Below the pieces are notes generated by a model. The model worked only from the letters and a program-made list of their open reading frames with translations. It searched no databases and was not told the DNA's origin. Shown in pieces: positions 1 through 12,700 of a stretch of DNA of 64,000 nt. Position 1 is the first letter of the stretch. Each line of letters opens with the position of its first letter. This stretch comes from Phorcus lineatus. Lineage: Eukaryota > Mollusca > Gastropoda > Trochida > Trochidae. The position numbers and the translations under genes were made by a program. The DNA lies in assembly GCA_921293015.1 (NCBI GenBank), contig OV121091.1, forward strand, positions 32,162,839-32,226,838. The letters are read 5' to 3'.

Positions 1-205
1 CCCCCATATTGAGGTTGAACCTAAAGATTTCAAGTTAAATATTTTAAGCACCAAAGATTATCATTAAATAAAATATGCAAATGACATTATGTTCATCAGT
101 GACGTTAACTGTGAAAGAAAAGCTCATTCAATGAATGTTGTTTCGACCTTTTTTCCAAATATTTTATCTCATATTAATGATCTCTATTTTCCCATTTTCA
201 TCAAG

Positions 206-3200
206 GTTTCCACGAGGCTGTAGGAGACGTGCTCGCCCTGTCAGTGGCCACTCCCAAACATCTGCAGCAGATCGGCCTCTTGTCTAACATGCAGGAGGAC
301 ACAGGTGATAAATGAACACTAAAAGTTAATTTTAGATATGACCTCTCCCCTCAACTCGCATCCAAAGTTGAACTATGTTATGATCCTTTATCCAGAAAGA
401 ACTTCACATCGTCAAACAAAGATAACTAGTAATGGAGTTTGTATTGACGTGTAATTCAGTTTAAAGGCACTAGTGCACGTTTTTCGGGCTCAAACTAGCT
501 AATTTAAGGCTTACGAGGGTATATATAGTCACTTAAGCTTCCTATTGATGAAATAAAATACTTATTATTCGTTAGAATGAACCTGAATTCGTTAATAAAA
601 CCATCGTAGCGGATTGCTCGGAATACGCCTACATTTGCCATATATGGAATGTAAACAATTGCTCCGCACATCGGAAAGTGTCGCACGCGGTGTTGTGATG
701 ATTATCAAACTGGTTTGCAATCATTGCGCATACGGTTTTGTGTCAATCAGTTGATCGTCGACACTTGTTGAATCGCTGTTTACAAGAAATTCATCTTATA
801 ATTGATGTTATAGTTTCGATGAAATATGCAACACGATGCCCTACCGAAACTGAAACATGATTTTTTTAATTGCTTATTATTACAAATCTTTTCTCGATCA
901 TTTTGGAACTGCCAAGAACAAATAGGCTAGTATAGGGCCTACTGAAGTCTTAAAAATCACAAGGCCTAAAATTTGTAAAATCTATATGTGAATGATGTGC
1001 TTTTAAATCCCCATGAAGTATTTCGTTGTTATATTACATTTCCAAAGATATATAAACTGGTCTGACCGTTACCATCTCGAACATTGCAATAGGTTTTCAC
1101 AGAAGATGGAATGGTAATGAAAAACCTACGTGATGTCGAAATATAAACCTAATAGTGCATGTTCTAATTGATGTTACAATCAGAAATACGTAAGATGAAA
1201 GCGCCCTTCGTTTGAAAGTATATCTGATGTCCTGTTTGTATTTATAAGTTGTGAATTCATAACGGCACTCTAAATTAGCTGATTATTTGTTGGCAATGAC
1301 AATCTTGAGATGATGTGTTCTCCAAATTATTGAGAATGCAAACTGAGAAATGTTTTAATATAGCTGCTGTCTTTGTAGCTACAGTTGCTTCGCCAAAACA
1401 GGCTCTTTGATACCCTGACGTCGCCTTCTAAACTCGGTGACACTGGTGGAAGAGGTTATATATAGCTACCGTCTTTGTAGTTCATCAGTTTTTTCATGAT
1501 TTTTGCTTTTATCTTGGATTGAAGACTTAGGGAATGATATCCAATGAGCCATCACAAAACATGCACTTATAACTTGCTTCTCAAAATACGCCTACATACG
1601 ATTTCAGCATTCTAAAGTAGTAGTGTTCCTGGAGGGGTGTATAATATTTTCCTCCTTTTGTATTCACCAACCAAGGTGACTTGACTTTCCCACACTGGCA
1701 CTTAACGTTCTCAATAAATCGAGAACATATATTTAGCATGTATTCGAGTTATACGCTGAGAATGCTTACTAATTGGCTGAGCGAAATAAATAATGCAGAC
1801 ATCAGTTTTGGATGTTATTTTAAATTTCTCTAAAAAGCTATTTGTTTGAGACAAACAGACAATTCTAGTTCATATTTATGTGAATTGTATACAATTTGTA
1901 GCGTCCATCAATTTCCTGTATGACCTGTTTACTTGAGAGAAGTCAAAGGATGGCTTATGTTTTGACCAATGGCCTGAATTTGAAGAAGTGTGAATACCAA
2001 ATCCTTAATAAATTACTGTCATCATATATGAGAGATAGTCAGGACATTGAGCTCATGTGAATTGGCTTTGGTGAAGAAATCCTTTGTTGACAATGCTCGA
2101 CCAGACCAAACTTGTGGGGAAATCAGGACATAACGTACAAAGTTGACTCAGTTGCACACTATCATTTCCTGCATTTTTTAAAAGCATATCACAACCGAAA
2201 TCAGAACACCACTGCTGGATGTCAAAACTTGTAGTTGGTTTTCTTTTCAAACCTAATATATATAAGGCCACCCCTCCTCCCTCCCTGCTATTTGAAATAA
2301 ATATCTTAAAACATAAACACTATTTACTTTATCATAATAAACTTATTGATCACTATACATGCCAGATTGCAAATGACATTGAGAGTAAACTAAATTGAAG
2401 TAAGAAAAACAAAACAATAAATGTCTCTCTTGTGAAAATATTTATTAACAGACATAGGATGGTTCAAAACAAGACCTTTGATAATGTATAATGTAAGTTA
2501 ATGTAAGAGAAAGGAAAAACAATTACTTTTCTCTTGCATATCAAATGTGTTTAAATACTTATACTAGTTAATAATAGGTGTTTTTCCTAGTCACTTCCTC
2601 TTTATACCTCTCCAGCCCCTTCCTCTCTTCTGCCCCTCCAGGTCCTGTATAAGAATTATCATTTATGCTACACAGACGTGTTATTTACCTCATCTGAAAT
2701 TTCATGTGCCATCCTACTTGTTTACATTCAGTATTTTATCACAGCCCTGAGGGTTAAACACTCCTAGTGCCCCTGCCACACTCTTATTTCCATAGCACAA
2801 GAATGAAATAATAGAAATAGGAAATGAAGGACATGCCCCATGGCCCTCAGGTGGGTCATAAAGTTTACAATGCAATGAACATGTGCACAAGATTTCAACC
2901 TTCAAGGGCTTTTGGGTCTGGAGAATATGAAATACTTTTCTATGACCCTCATTGGGGCCATAGAGTCACCAAAATCCACAAATCATAATCACCCTTGGCC
3001 AGGGTACCTTTGCACAAGATTTCTGTCTTTATGGGCTTTTTGATCTTGAGGAGATGACTCCCAAGGCCCTCATTGGGGCGAAAGAATCACCAAATCTTCA
3101 ATTTATTCTCCCAATTGGCTAAAGGACCTGTACACAAGATTTGGGTTGCCTAGTGCCAATGGATCAATAGGTTCATGAAAAAATAAAATGAAAACATATT

Positions 3201-6200
3201 ACATTCTTACATTTGGAGGCAATAAAACTTGAACATGTTACATTTTGCTATCAATGATTTTAAAGGGAGGTAGCATATCACATGTATATTCATTATCGTT
3301 ATTATTCATAAAAAACCTTTGTATTCCTTAATTACAACAAAGCAAACCCTGTACAGATGATTTAAGCTCTGAAAACCAAGTGATTCTTTGGAAGAACTCA
3401 AAAATAGATCCATTGGCTCTTTAGTACATTAGAATTCACACAATTTATATAATAAGGCGGAAAAGAGGCTCTATTTGTAGGGTCATAAGGTCATCAAAAC
3501 CTGAAATATTAAATTCCATTACCTAAAAAAGAAAAGACCCAATTTCAACAGGTAAATAATGTGGTTGATGTGGTTCTTATAAATGTCAAGGTGTGGCAAG
3601 AGCAATTATTTCAATAAGCAAGAGGTCTGTAAACCATCTTTTGCTTTATAGGATAAATGCTCCTGGTAAAGAAGATGAAAATAGGTTTTGTGGTTAATAT
3701 GGCCCTATTTGGGCTACAGGGTCACCAAATACATTATTATGAATACAATCTTCATGAGGGAGTTGTCTTGACACTACATTTTATGTTTCTAGGGCTTTAT
3801 TGAAAATTTTGACTTTAGGGAGTTGCCCTTGTGCTCTTTATTTGGGACCACAGAAACACAAAATCTACAATTTATATTCCCATAGGCCAAGGTACATGTT
3901 TACACATTTTCAGCTCTTGAAAGGCAGGGGTTCATGCGAAGTACAAAGAGCGAAATATTTACGGACTAATGTATGGACGGACAGACAGACACCAGTTGCC
4001 ATGCCATGCCATGAGCCCAACCGGCCAGCCAGATTTGATAAAAAGAAGATTCATGATAAAGAATACTAATATCAATGAACATATATATTCTGCATCTTTC
4101 ACATAAAAGGTTTTGTCTGTATTATCATATGGTGCTTGGCGTGCACATCCTTCTTCGGGAAAAGATTATGCAGTCACTGTTAACCTGTAAAATACAAATA
4201 ATGCATTTAGAATTTTAATATGGAAATGTGATCTGGCAATTAAGGTGATAGTGAGCACAGTTATATAAACTCCCTTGAGTTTGATCACTTTTACATGACA
4301 TGCATTGATATGAACCTTTTGTAATCAATGAAGAGGGCAGATAGCTTTAATTTCAAATTCTGGGGGTTTTTTTTACCTAAAAGCTACATCACATTGGTAA
4401 TTTCAACAGCTAAAGGGAATTTAAAATTAATGTATAGCTTTTTGGCCATTACCCATCAAAGTTGCAAGTTGCAACTCCTAAAAGAATAAATATCATCAGG
4501 TAGTTGACACTGATAAAAAAAATTCATATCAAATACATTTTGAATTACAATCAGGAAACTATTTCAGACTGACAGAATCATTGAAATCTAGATACCTCTG
4601 AGTAAATAAAAGCTGGGGAATATACATTAGTACAAGTCAGTATTATTCAGAATTGACTTAGTATTGTTACTTCATTATAATTAAATCCTTTTGACAATAA
4701 TAGAATGAATCAATACTCTTTCTGCAATTGTTAACTTACTAAAGCTCTGAAGTTGATAACATAGTAGAAGAAATTGAGCAATGGTTGTCCAGGTCCAATT
4801 CTTGTCAATCAGTTCTGTGCATAGAGAAAAAGGAACTTGTCATTAAACTTTACATGCATTCAGAGTTTAAACATTTGCATCTCATATTAACTTATTCAGT
4901 TATTATAAAATTTATTTGACATTTCTTTTACTAGCCAAGTAGTAACATTTTTGTACAATGCCTGAATGGCCCACAGAAATTAATTTCTTACATTTGGCAA
5001 TTGTAACTGACATAGAAAGACAAAAATGAAATTCCACACAAGCTACTAATACACAACCTCAACAATGTTGAAAAAATTAATGCTATAACATACCCAAAGT
5101 GACACTTCTGACACTACGTCCATTGCTTCGTGTTCAAATTATTATTTCTATGATGTGCACTGAGACTAGTCATGTCTCAGAAAGGCATCATTCCTGTCAA
5201 CAAAACAAGATCTAATGTCAGATAAAAATGTAACAATTTAAGACTCTTTACAGAAAACAATTTTCTTTGGATGCTGTTACTGAAATTGTTGATAGCACCT
5301 TTAACATAACTTAAGTTTTAAAAAGCTGGCACTTTGTTGCTTTTCATTTCAGAGATTAAAGGAAGAAATCCTATGTATTGCCATTGATAATCTTGAAATC
5401 ATATTTCTGAGGGTAGGACTTTGGTTGCGCATAGTTTGTAAAAGAAACTTTTATTCATAAAAATAAGTAAAATTGAGAATTGAAACATGTGGAGAGTCTT
5501 TTAAGGAGTTACGGTAATGCAATCAGCGCTATAGCTCATACAGCTATCTTCAATTTGTTTCAATAATGGTCACGGGATCACCATACGAGCTGCAATAGGC
5601 CCACCAAATCAATTATTTGAGCTTGGTAGTTGGTACACAGGATTTGACCTTCCTAGGCCTTTTTAAAAAGAGCAAAATGTAGTTTTGGGGGTGTGCTCTC
5701 AGCGACGCTTATTAAGGTCACATGGTCACCAAATCTATGAAAAAAAATTATCCAAGGAATCTGCACACAATGTTTCAAGATTCTAAGATATCTTTGAAGT
5801 CAGAAGAATATGATGAAAATAGGGTAGATGAGGATGGAAATAGGCTTTTAGGTTGTGGCCATTGTAAGGAGTCAAGGGATAAAGAAATCTATAAATCAAG
5901 AACCTTAAGGACCTAATTAGGAGTCGTTATAACCAGATTTCAGATTTCTAGAGTCAAATGTTCTGTTGAAGAAAATTAAAAAGTAAAGAGTTCATGAACA
6001 GATAAACAGACGCCAGATAAAATGCCATGCCCTAAGCCAATCAATCACAACCCATAACCAGGGATAGGGAAAGGCAGGGACCATGGGCCATTTTGCACAT
6101 TGGATGAAAATATTGCCCATTCAAATTATAAATTTTACCATTATACTGAGGGGAATCGACCGAATGGCCCATTCAAAATTCTGAGAAATACTCAAAGCCC

Positions 6201-9200
6201 TGAAATGGCCCATTGTCAAATGTGTCTTTCCCAATCCCTGCATAACAAATCAGTTTCTAAGAGTTCCAAACCTACGGTTTTGTAGTCCTGTATGATTTAT
6301 CTCCCAAAATATGAAAAGAGTCTTGTTTTGAATCGACTAGGAGTCTCAATTGTATCCCGGGGCTAAAGGTTGTCTGAAAAAAAAGACAGAGGGATGCTTA
6401 TTCCGGGGAAAACAGTATAAGCAAATCGATCAATAAAATTGACTTATTGCAATTACGAGCATTCGGAATAATTCATATTTGTAGTGAAAATAGCAGTATT
6501 GACTATTTGGCACTGAAAGAACAATGATAGATAGGCCTAGATCTACAGTAATAAATGATATAAACAGTAATTTGTTTAGTTGTAGGTAATATATCCCAAT
6601 ATATAGAAAATCTATAAAGTATATATGTAGGGATACGGACATCAGAGCAAAGATAGTGTGCCTTTTAAGGTCATAGGTTTCGTGTACACAAATCAAGCCT
6701 GATTTTCAAAAAACAATGTTTATTTTCTGATATACATTGCTCATAATAAATAAATATGACGTAGTGTTTCATCTTCGTGGATCTCGTATTTCAGAAAAAA
6801 ATAATGAAAATATTTTTCATCATGAGAACGAAATTAATTCATTGATGCGATGACATACAAGGAAGATTTAGTGAATGAACGATTGACTGGAACATTGAAG
6901 TTTTGCTCACCTGTCACTGTCAGGGCTAACATTTCGTCTGTCATCATCGACATCGTGCCTCTCGCTTCGATCCAGCGTTGCATTGCCGTCTTCCTAAATA
7001 CACCGTTGTTTACCTCGTCCTTATTGAGCAGCATCTGGTCCCAAGGCATTTGTATTCGGCGAATATTTTGCAGGGATGCGTAGCTCGACCATAAACATAA
7101 ACATTAACCGCCATTTCGGTCCAGACCGAGTTTTGTCTGCAGCGACTTTTGTAGTGCCGACCCCGAGCAATGCCAAGGGAGAGAAATCCATAGGTTTCGC
7201 TTTAGTTCCTGGTTGTCCGACAGACGGCGCGGGAGTCGAATTAGTGTTACGGTCCGTATTATTGTTTTGAGTTTTATTAAATATATTTAAAATTTGAATA
7301 CGCACATTTGTTCCAAATGTACCATATGAAAGAGTACCTTGAGGCTGATAGATTCTATCATCAAAAGATGACCGTAATCTACGCGTAAGTCTATAAAACG
7401 AAAAAAGGGTGTGCTATAGTGCTTTTAAATTGATTCAGCTCAAGACTCGTAGTAATGTTCCATAAATACGTGGTTGTGTCTTTAACTCGACGAAGGCCCA
7501 CCATAAAATATCTTTCAGTGGCTATGCAAGAAAGTGTATATTGACGGAGTACATCTTGACATGAAAGAACCTTTTAAGTTGTTGCTTGAATACTGAGACA
7601 TTTCCAGAGAGTGATATCAACTTCCTCATGTCCATTGCTCTGGACAAGATCGCCTTCCTCCCGTTTAGCTACCTGGTGGACCAGTGGAGATGGAGTGTGT
7701 TCAGTGGAGAGACGAGGCCGGACATGTACAACACCAAGTGGTGGCAACTCAGGTAAAAAGGAGAGATAATAAGGGCTAATGACAATTCAGCACAACGTTG
7801 GGAATTGATATTCGTCTTATTAAGTAGTCAGTTATTATTCAACATTTTTGAATTATTGAAATGTCTATATTTTTCTTCAACAAGATCAGAAAATGGCTTT
7901 TCACGTTTAATAACTGTCGCCGACTCCCTGACCAGTGTTAAAATCAAAGATTGATATATGTGGAAGGCGATTCGTTTAAAATGCAAGACTTCTAAATTAC
8001 ATTATTAAACCTAAAGAAACATTTAGTGGAACATGCTCTCAAATAAGCGTAAATTTTTACACATTGATGGTACATGTCAGTTAAACCTTATTGGACAAAT
8101 TGTCAACAGGCCAACATTGTAATGTGTCCAATCTTATTGAAAGCTTCAAATGCCGTGTTTAGATGCAGATTTCAAGGGATATCACCACCCGTTACTCGAT
8201 CTGAAGATGATTTCGATCCAGCTGCAAAATATCACATCGCAGGAAATGTTCCGTATATAAGGTAGGAGTTGTTTAAAATATTGATGTTTCTGAATGATTA
8301 TTTTAGTTAGTTTAAAATTCTACCATACACAATTAATAATGATAATTGCCGTATAATCTCAGATACAGATTTTATCAGATGCGAGTTGAAAATAGCCAAA
8401 AGGGTCAATGACAAGGCTTCTTTATCACAGATCATAATTGATACATTATCAATGATTTGGAAATGTAAAAAATATTTTAACTCAATTACCTTTTTGTGTT
8501 ATTCGTACTAAAATTTAATTGAAAATATCATTTCTTATAGAATACAGACATATAAGAATGGTTTCATTTACGTTTAAAACAATATATTTGCTCTCCACAG
8601 ATATTTTGTGAGCTACGTGATCCAGTTCCAGTTCCACAAGGCTCTGTGTGAAGCTGCTGGACACTCAGGACCTCTGCACAAGTGTGATATCTACAACTCA
8701 AAGGAGGCTGGGGCTCTCCTCAGGTTTGAGATCAGTTGTTTTTTTCAAGTTTCGTAAAGAAAGATCAATATCTGTCATACGTCTTGCCGAGTCTGATGCG
8801 CTGATATTGAGTAGTGGTCATTGTTACGTTCTAATCGTAGCTACCAAACCTCCTCATATGGTCCGCTCAGTGTTCAGGCGAAGAAAACTATTGATTCAAG
8901 CTCGAAACCTTTGAAAAATCCAAATATAATCTTGTTTATAATCTTATTGGAAAATAATCTGAAATCAGTTAAAGTAATATATATTAATAAGTTTGAGGAA
9001 ATCATTGAGAAACTTAATTTCTAAATCAATGGAATCAACTTCTAAAACACCATTTGTTTGTTAATTATTTCTTCTAAACAAAGATGCTTTGTTCAAACAC
9101 TGTTTCCCTCTTTGTAGTCGGGCACTGTCGCTTGGTTCTTCTCGACCGTGGCTGGAAGTTATGCGCATTATCACTGGACAGGACAAGATGGATGCCGGGC

Positions 9201-9409
9201 CTCTCATGGAGTACTTCGAACCTCTCACCGATTGGTTGACAGAGCAGAATAGAGATCATGGGAATGGTTGGGAACACAAATGCCCTGATGGTTTGATTAA
9301 AGCACATGGATCTGCCTCTTCCCAAAAATCTAATTTCACATGTCTGTATCTATTTTTTCAACTTTTGTTGATATCATCAAATTTCATTTCAGTCATAGCT
9401 ATTGTTTGA
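206..9409 (+). CDS. ACE-like (peptidase M2) gene, 3' part: last five exons, with hydrophobic C-terminal tail
   Basis: Exons: 206-304, 7608-7752, 8163-8261, 8601-8723 and 9118-9409 (stop at 9407-9409). All visible junctions are AG/GT and exon lengths 99, 145, 99, 123 match those of the minus-strand ACE domains. Exon 1 encodes the FHEAVGD segment with the third zinc ligand (Glu). The others encode the [11 protein letters not shown] segment, [17 protein letters not shown] (substrate-binding Lys, His, Tyr and chloride-binding Arg of ACE), and the Cys pair in [15 protein letters not shown]. The last exon gives SSRPW and GWEHKCPD, then a hydrophobic tail of about 25 residues to the stop, compatible with a GPI signal or membrane anchor. 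Exons with HEXXH and earlier parts lie left of the window, so domain number and start are unknown. A 7-kb transposon sits in the first visible intron. Family assignment is very secure; the substrate is not known. Confidence 0.93.
6059..6240. mobile_element. 182-bp MITE with CAGGGAT ends nested in the left transposon copy
   Basis: Ends are CAGGGATAGGGAAAG and CTTTCCCAATCCCTG. Direct repeat CATAAC at 6053-6058 and 6241-6246. The right transposon copy has the intact empty site near 58400. Internally it repeats GGCCCATT-like words. Confidence 0.87.
6915..7305 (-). pseudogene. GC-rich conserved segment of the left transposon copy: possible 5' exon or promoter
   Basis: This segment is markedly richer in G+C and CpG than its surroundings and is conserved with the right copy (56640-56945). 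Reading on the minus strand, one frame gives [20 protein letters not shown] followed by [11 protein letters not shown], and ends near CAG/gtgagc, a good donor. An overlapping frame gives [12 protein letters not shown]...[11 protein letters not shown]. The two copies differ by a 12-bp deletion next to that donor. It may be the first exon of the element's gene or captured host sequence. The product is not recognised. Confidence 0.35.
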
Positions 9410-9614
9410 TATGTTTTCCTTGCTCATGCTTTCCTTTATATTCAATATCTGCATCTTATATATAATATTTGTATATTTTTACGTAATATTTTTATACCAT
9501 GAATTAGATTTTTTGTATCATGTAGATTTTCATTTGAAATAACAAATCATATCTGTTGTCAGTTACATGTCAGTATAAACTTTCATTTCTAAGCAGTCAA
9601 AAGAAGCGTTTTAT

Positions 9615-9620
9615 TTTATT
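9615..9620 (-). promoter_or_regulatory. Candidate poly(A) signal AATAAA of the poly-ACE gene
   Basis: TTTATT on the plus strand is AATAAA on the minus strand, about 100 nt past the stop at 9723. A second one overlaps at 9610-9615. The assignment rests on position and motif only. Confidence 0.5.
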
Positions 9621-9700
9621 CACTGCACTTACCAAAAACAAACACCATGACAATTATAATCCATTTAATAGTAATCTGTAAACCAAAATTCCAATATTCG

Positions 9701-9706
9701 AATAAA
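9701..9706 (+). promoter_or_regulatory. Candidate poly(A) signal AATAAA of the plus-strand ACE gene
   Basis: AATAAA lies about 290 nt past the stop at 9407-9409 and just short of the last codons of the convergent poly-ACE gene. The assignment rests on position and motif only. Confidence 0.4.
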
Positions 9707-9722
9707 ATAGGATTAAACACAA

Positions 9723-12700
9723 CTATAACATTCTTTTAAAAAACAAAAACATTGTCATCAAGATTAATGTAAAATGGATTTTGTGTTTATCTGAATCGTT
9801 CACGCCACCGGAAGAAGAATCTCTGTGATGCTCCTTTGTGGGTTGTGTCGCTACAATGGGTGTCATGGTCACTCTTTGACCGGATCTGCTGTATTCTTCT
9901 GGTCCTGGGCATGCCTCGCTCCATCCTGGTCGCTCCTCAGCGTTTTCCTTTTCCAGCCACTCGGTCAAAGGTTTAAAGTAATCCCTCAATGGTCCCGTGT
10001 CCATTTTACGTTGACCTGTGATGGCTTCCATTGCTTCCGGCCAAGGTTTCGAGCTACCCATCTTTAACATGTCTCTGTGAATAGAGAAGGATTTGGGTGT
10101 TCAGGTAGTGTAGGTAGTGAAAGATTGCAAACACATATAGCAAAACGATGGAATACAATGTATCTCAACCAAAACGTGTTTTCCAAGACAGTTCAGGATA
10201 GAATAATAAGGGGATACTTTTTTCATAATATATACATGAACAAAATGCAAAGTTCTTTCAAGTTAATTATTGTGTGTAGAGTATTTTAGTTGTTGTTATA
10301 ATTAATGCTAATCAATCACAAGACTTTTTCGATGTCATTTTTAGCAACACAGAGAGCAGTCCCAAGCTCCGATTTTATGCCGCATTCATACCTTAAGATA
10401 TAAGTTCTTTTGTACATGTATGCTTTCATCATTCAATAAAATAACTCACAATAAAATTCATTATATAAAATGAAAGTTTAAAGAATTAATGGGGTGTCGT
10501 TCTAAATTTGTGAATTAAACCACGTCCGTGTTATGAAGTAGTTAGTCAAAGTTAATCCTCAGCCAATCTAATCACCAGGAGGTGTAAACCCTTTACGAAG
10601 TACCATGTGGGATATAACATTAATTCTTTAACTTTACGAGATGAAAAACCCCATTGTTTTTATCAAAAAATAACAATTTACGCGTTTTGCACCATAATTT
10701 GTTCGACTAAAAGTTACATCTTTATAATAATAACAAGTTAGTTCTTAAAGCTTAAACTCTCCATGCTCATGTTAAAAATGCACAAAGTTGATATGCAAAT
10801 CGTTTAATTCTACCAAGAAAGAGTGCAAAATTTCAGAAAAAATTGATGAAAAATATGGCAGGAAAAAACTTCACAAGACGAGTACCCTTTCAGATGTCCT
10901 ATAGGGGTAAAAATAATGAAATTCATCCATTATCTGTTACGATAAATAATTTCAGTCTTTTTACATGGTGTTCAGTCATTAAAATATGAAGAAGCCTGTT
11001 TCAAATTAACCATGTGTTTATAGACTTTTGTCTACTCAAAATGATAATGACTATGAAGACAGCGCCATCTTTTGAACAAATGATAAAATTTCAAAGTTAC
11101 GACTGAAAACTAAGCTGAAACATGATTAAGATGCTGGAGAAGACGTCATGCATTTGAAGTGTATTTATACCCTAGCAGTTTCCCAGCCTCCTTGGACCTG
11201 TAGATATCACACTTGTGCAGAGGTCCTGAGTGTCCAGCAGCTTCACACAGAGCCTTGTGGAATTGGAACTGGATCACGAAACTCACGAAGTATCTGGAAC
11301 AGAGAATATCTGAATCTTATCAAAACTCTTTACGACCCAACATTACAAGCTCATGCATCTTTGGTAGTTATATCATATCAAACAATATCATTGAAATAAA
11401 TATCTAACTACTATCACACAGAGTTAAATTCTAACGGCTAAAACAGATACTGAATTGATATTTGCATGTTCGAGAATCTTCAGATTGTGTCTGTCAACTA
11501 AAGAATAATCCACTTACTGAAGAACAATTAAAAATGATTACCAAAACTGTCAATGATATTTTTTAACAATTGTTAATATATTTAATACGATGCTTAAAGT
11601 TTAGAATAGAAAATAAAATTCGTTTCCCGGGCATTTTTAAGGAAAGAGACATAAAGAAAAAATATCACAAAGTTTCGAAAAATATAAACCTGAGCGTACC
11701 TGATATAAGGTGTGTTGTCAGGGATATGATATTTTGCACCTGGGTCGAAGTCCGCTTCTGATCTTGAAACAGGTGGAGACACACCTTGAAGTTTGCATCT
11801 GTAAAACAACACTGACAAAGGTCAAACTAATGTCAGATCTGTAATATGAGAACATTTTACTTTTTTATTGTTCCTATCATGTAGTTTACGTTAATGCAAT
11901 AAACGTTTCTATACAGAAACATATACAAACAGCTTTTACAACTAAAGACATACAATGGATAGATAAATCTGCATCAAGCAGAGCAGGGAGCAATCAAAGT
12001 CGATTCATTTTCCTTGGACTGTCCATCCAAACTAGTAGCTACCGGCATTGAAAAACATAAATGAATAATATACAACTGGCAGTGGGTTAGATTATTGCAC
12101 ACGACAAGAGGCTGTTGATATTTTCCGTCAAAGTGATACAGTGCCAAATATCGGAAAATTCTTTGAGTTGATAAAGGAAGTGCAAACTGGAAGTGCAAAC
12201 CTTACCTTAACTCCCACCACTTTGTGTTGTACTCTGTGATTGGTGTCTCTCCACTGAACACGCTCCAGCGCCATTGGTCAATGAGATAACCAAACGGAAG
12301 AAATGCGATCTTCTCAAGGGCTGTTCTCATCAGGAAGTTGATGTCATCCACTGAAAAGTCAAGGGATGTTAACATATCTATTATCACGTATTGGATGAAT
12401 GAAATGCTTCTGAAAAAGGGAAATTTGTACTTCAAAATTTCGGTATTCTTCTCCGTACATAGGTTTCTTTTCTTTAAACTGGTTTTGTTAAATGGCCGAA
12501 AAGCAGCAGATTGCTTCTGTTAATCATTGTGTATTGTTACTTCAGCTAAGTTGAGCTGATTTGAAATCTGTTGTCAGTACGCTTAAATGTTCAAAGTAGT
12601 TTTTCTTTCTTCACACTTACTGTAATTATCCTGTACCTGGTCGAGAAGACCTATCTTGTTCAGGTGGGCAGGTGTGGAGGCTGATAGAGCCATTGTGTCT

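Larger units (their letters stand above)
465..7424 (+). mobile_element. ~7-kb TTAA-flanked DNA transposon, left copy (Kolobok- or piggyBac-like)
   Basis: The element is bounded by TTAA at 461-464 and 7425-7428. The termini are AGGCACTAGTGCACG and, inward from the other end, AAGCACTATAGCAC, which pair as imperfect terminal inverted repeats. A second copy in opposite orientation lies at 56458-63850 and matches end to end. TTAA duplications occur in piggyBac and Kolobok superfamilies; purine-purine termini fit Kolobok better. No intact transposase is visible: frames matching in both copies are short and broken. The interior has several diverged copies of a motif like GGGTCACCAAATC with CAAGATTT (2760-4000, 5600-5900). 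It lies in an intron of the plus-strand ACE gene. Confidence 0.85.

Noticed and set aside
504-686. 60-codon frame [16 protein letters not shown] near the transposon end, also at 63629-63811
   Set aside because: Considered as a zinc-finger (THAP-type) start, but the Cys and His spacing does not fit. It is short and lies against the terminal repeat, so not called as a gene.
3800-4069. Open frame [20 protein letters not shown], also present on the other transposon copy (60235-60621)
   Set aside because: Conservation follows from the shared transposon; after the first ~45 codons the two copies diverge by frameshifts, and there is no family resemblance. Treated as non-coding transposon interior.
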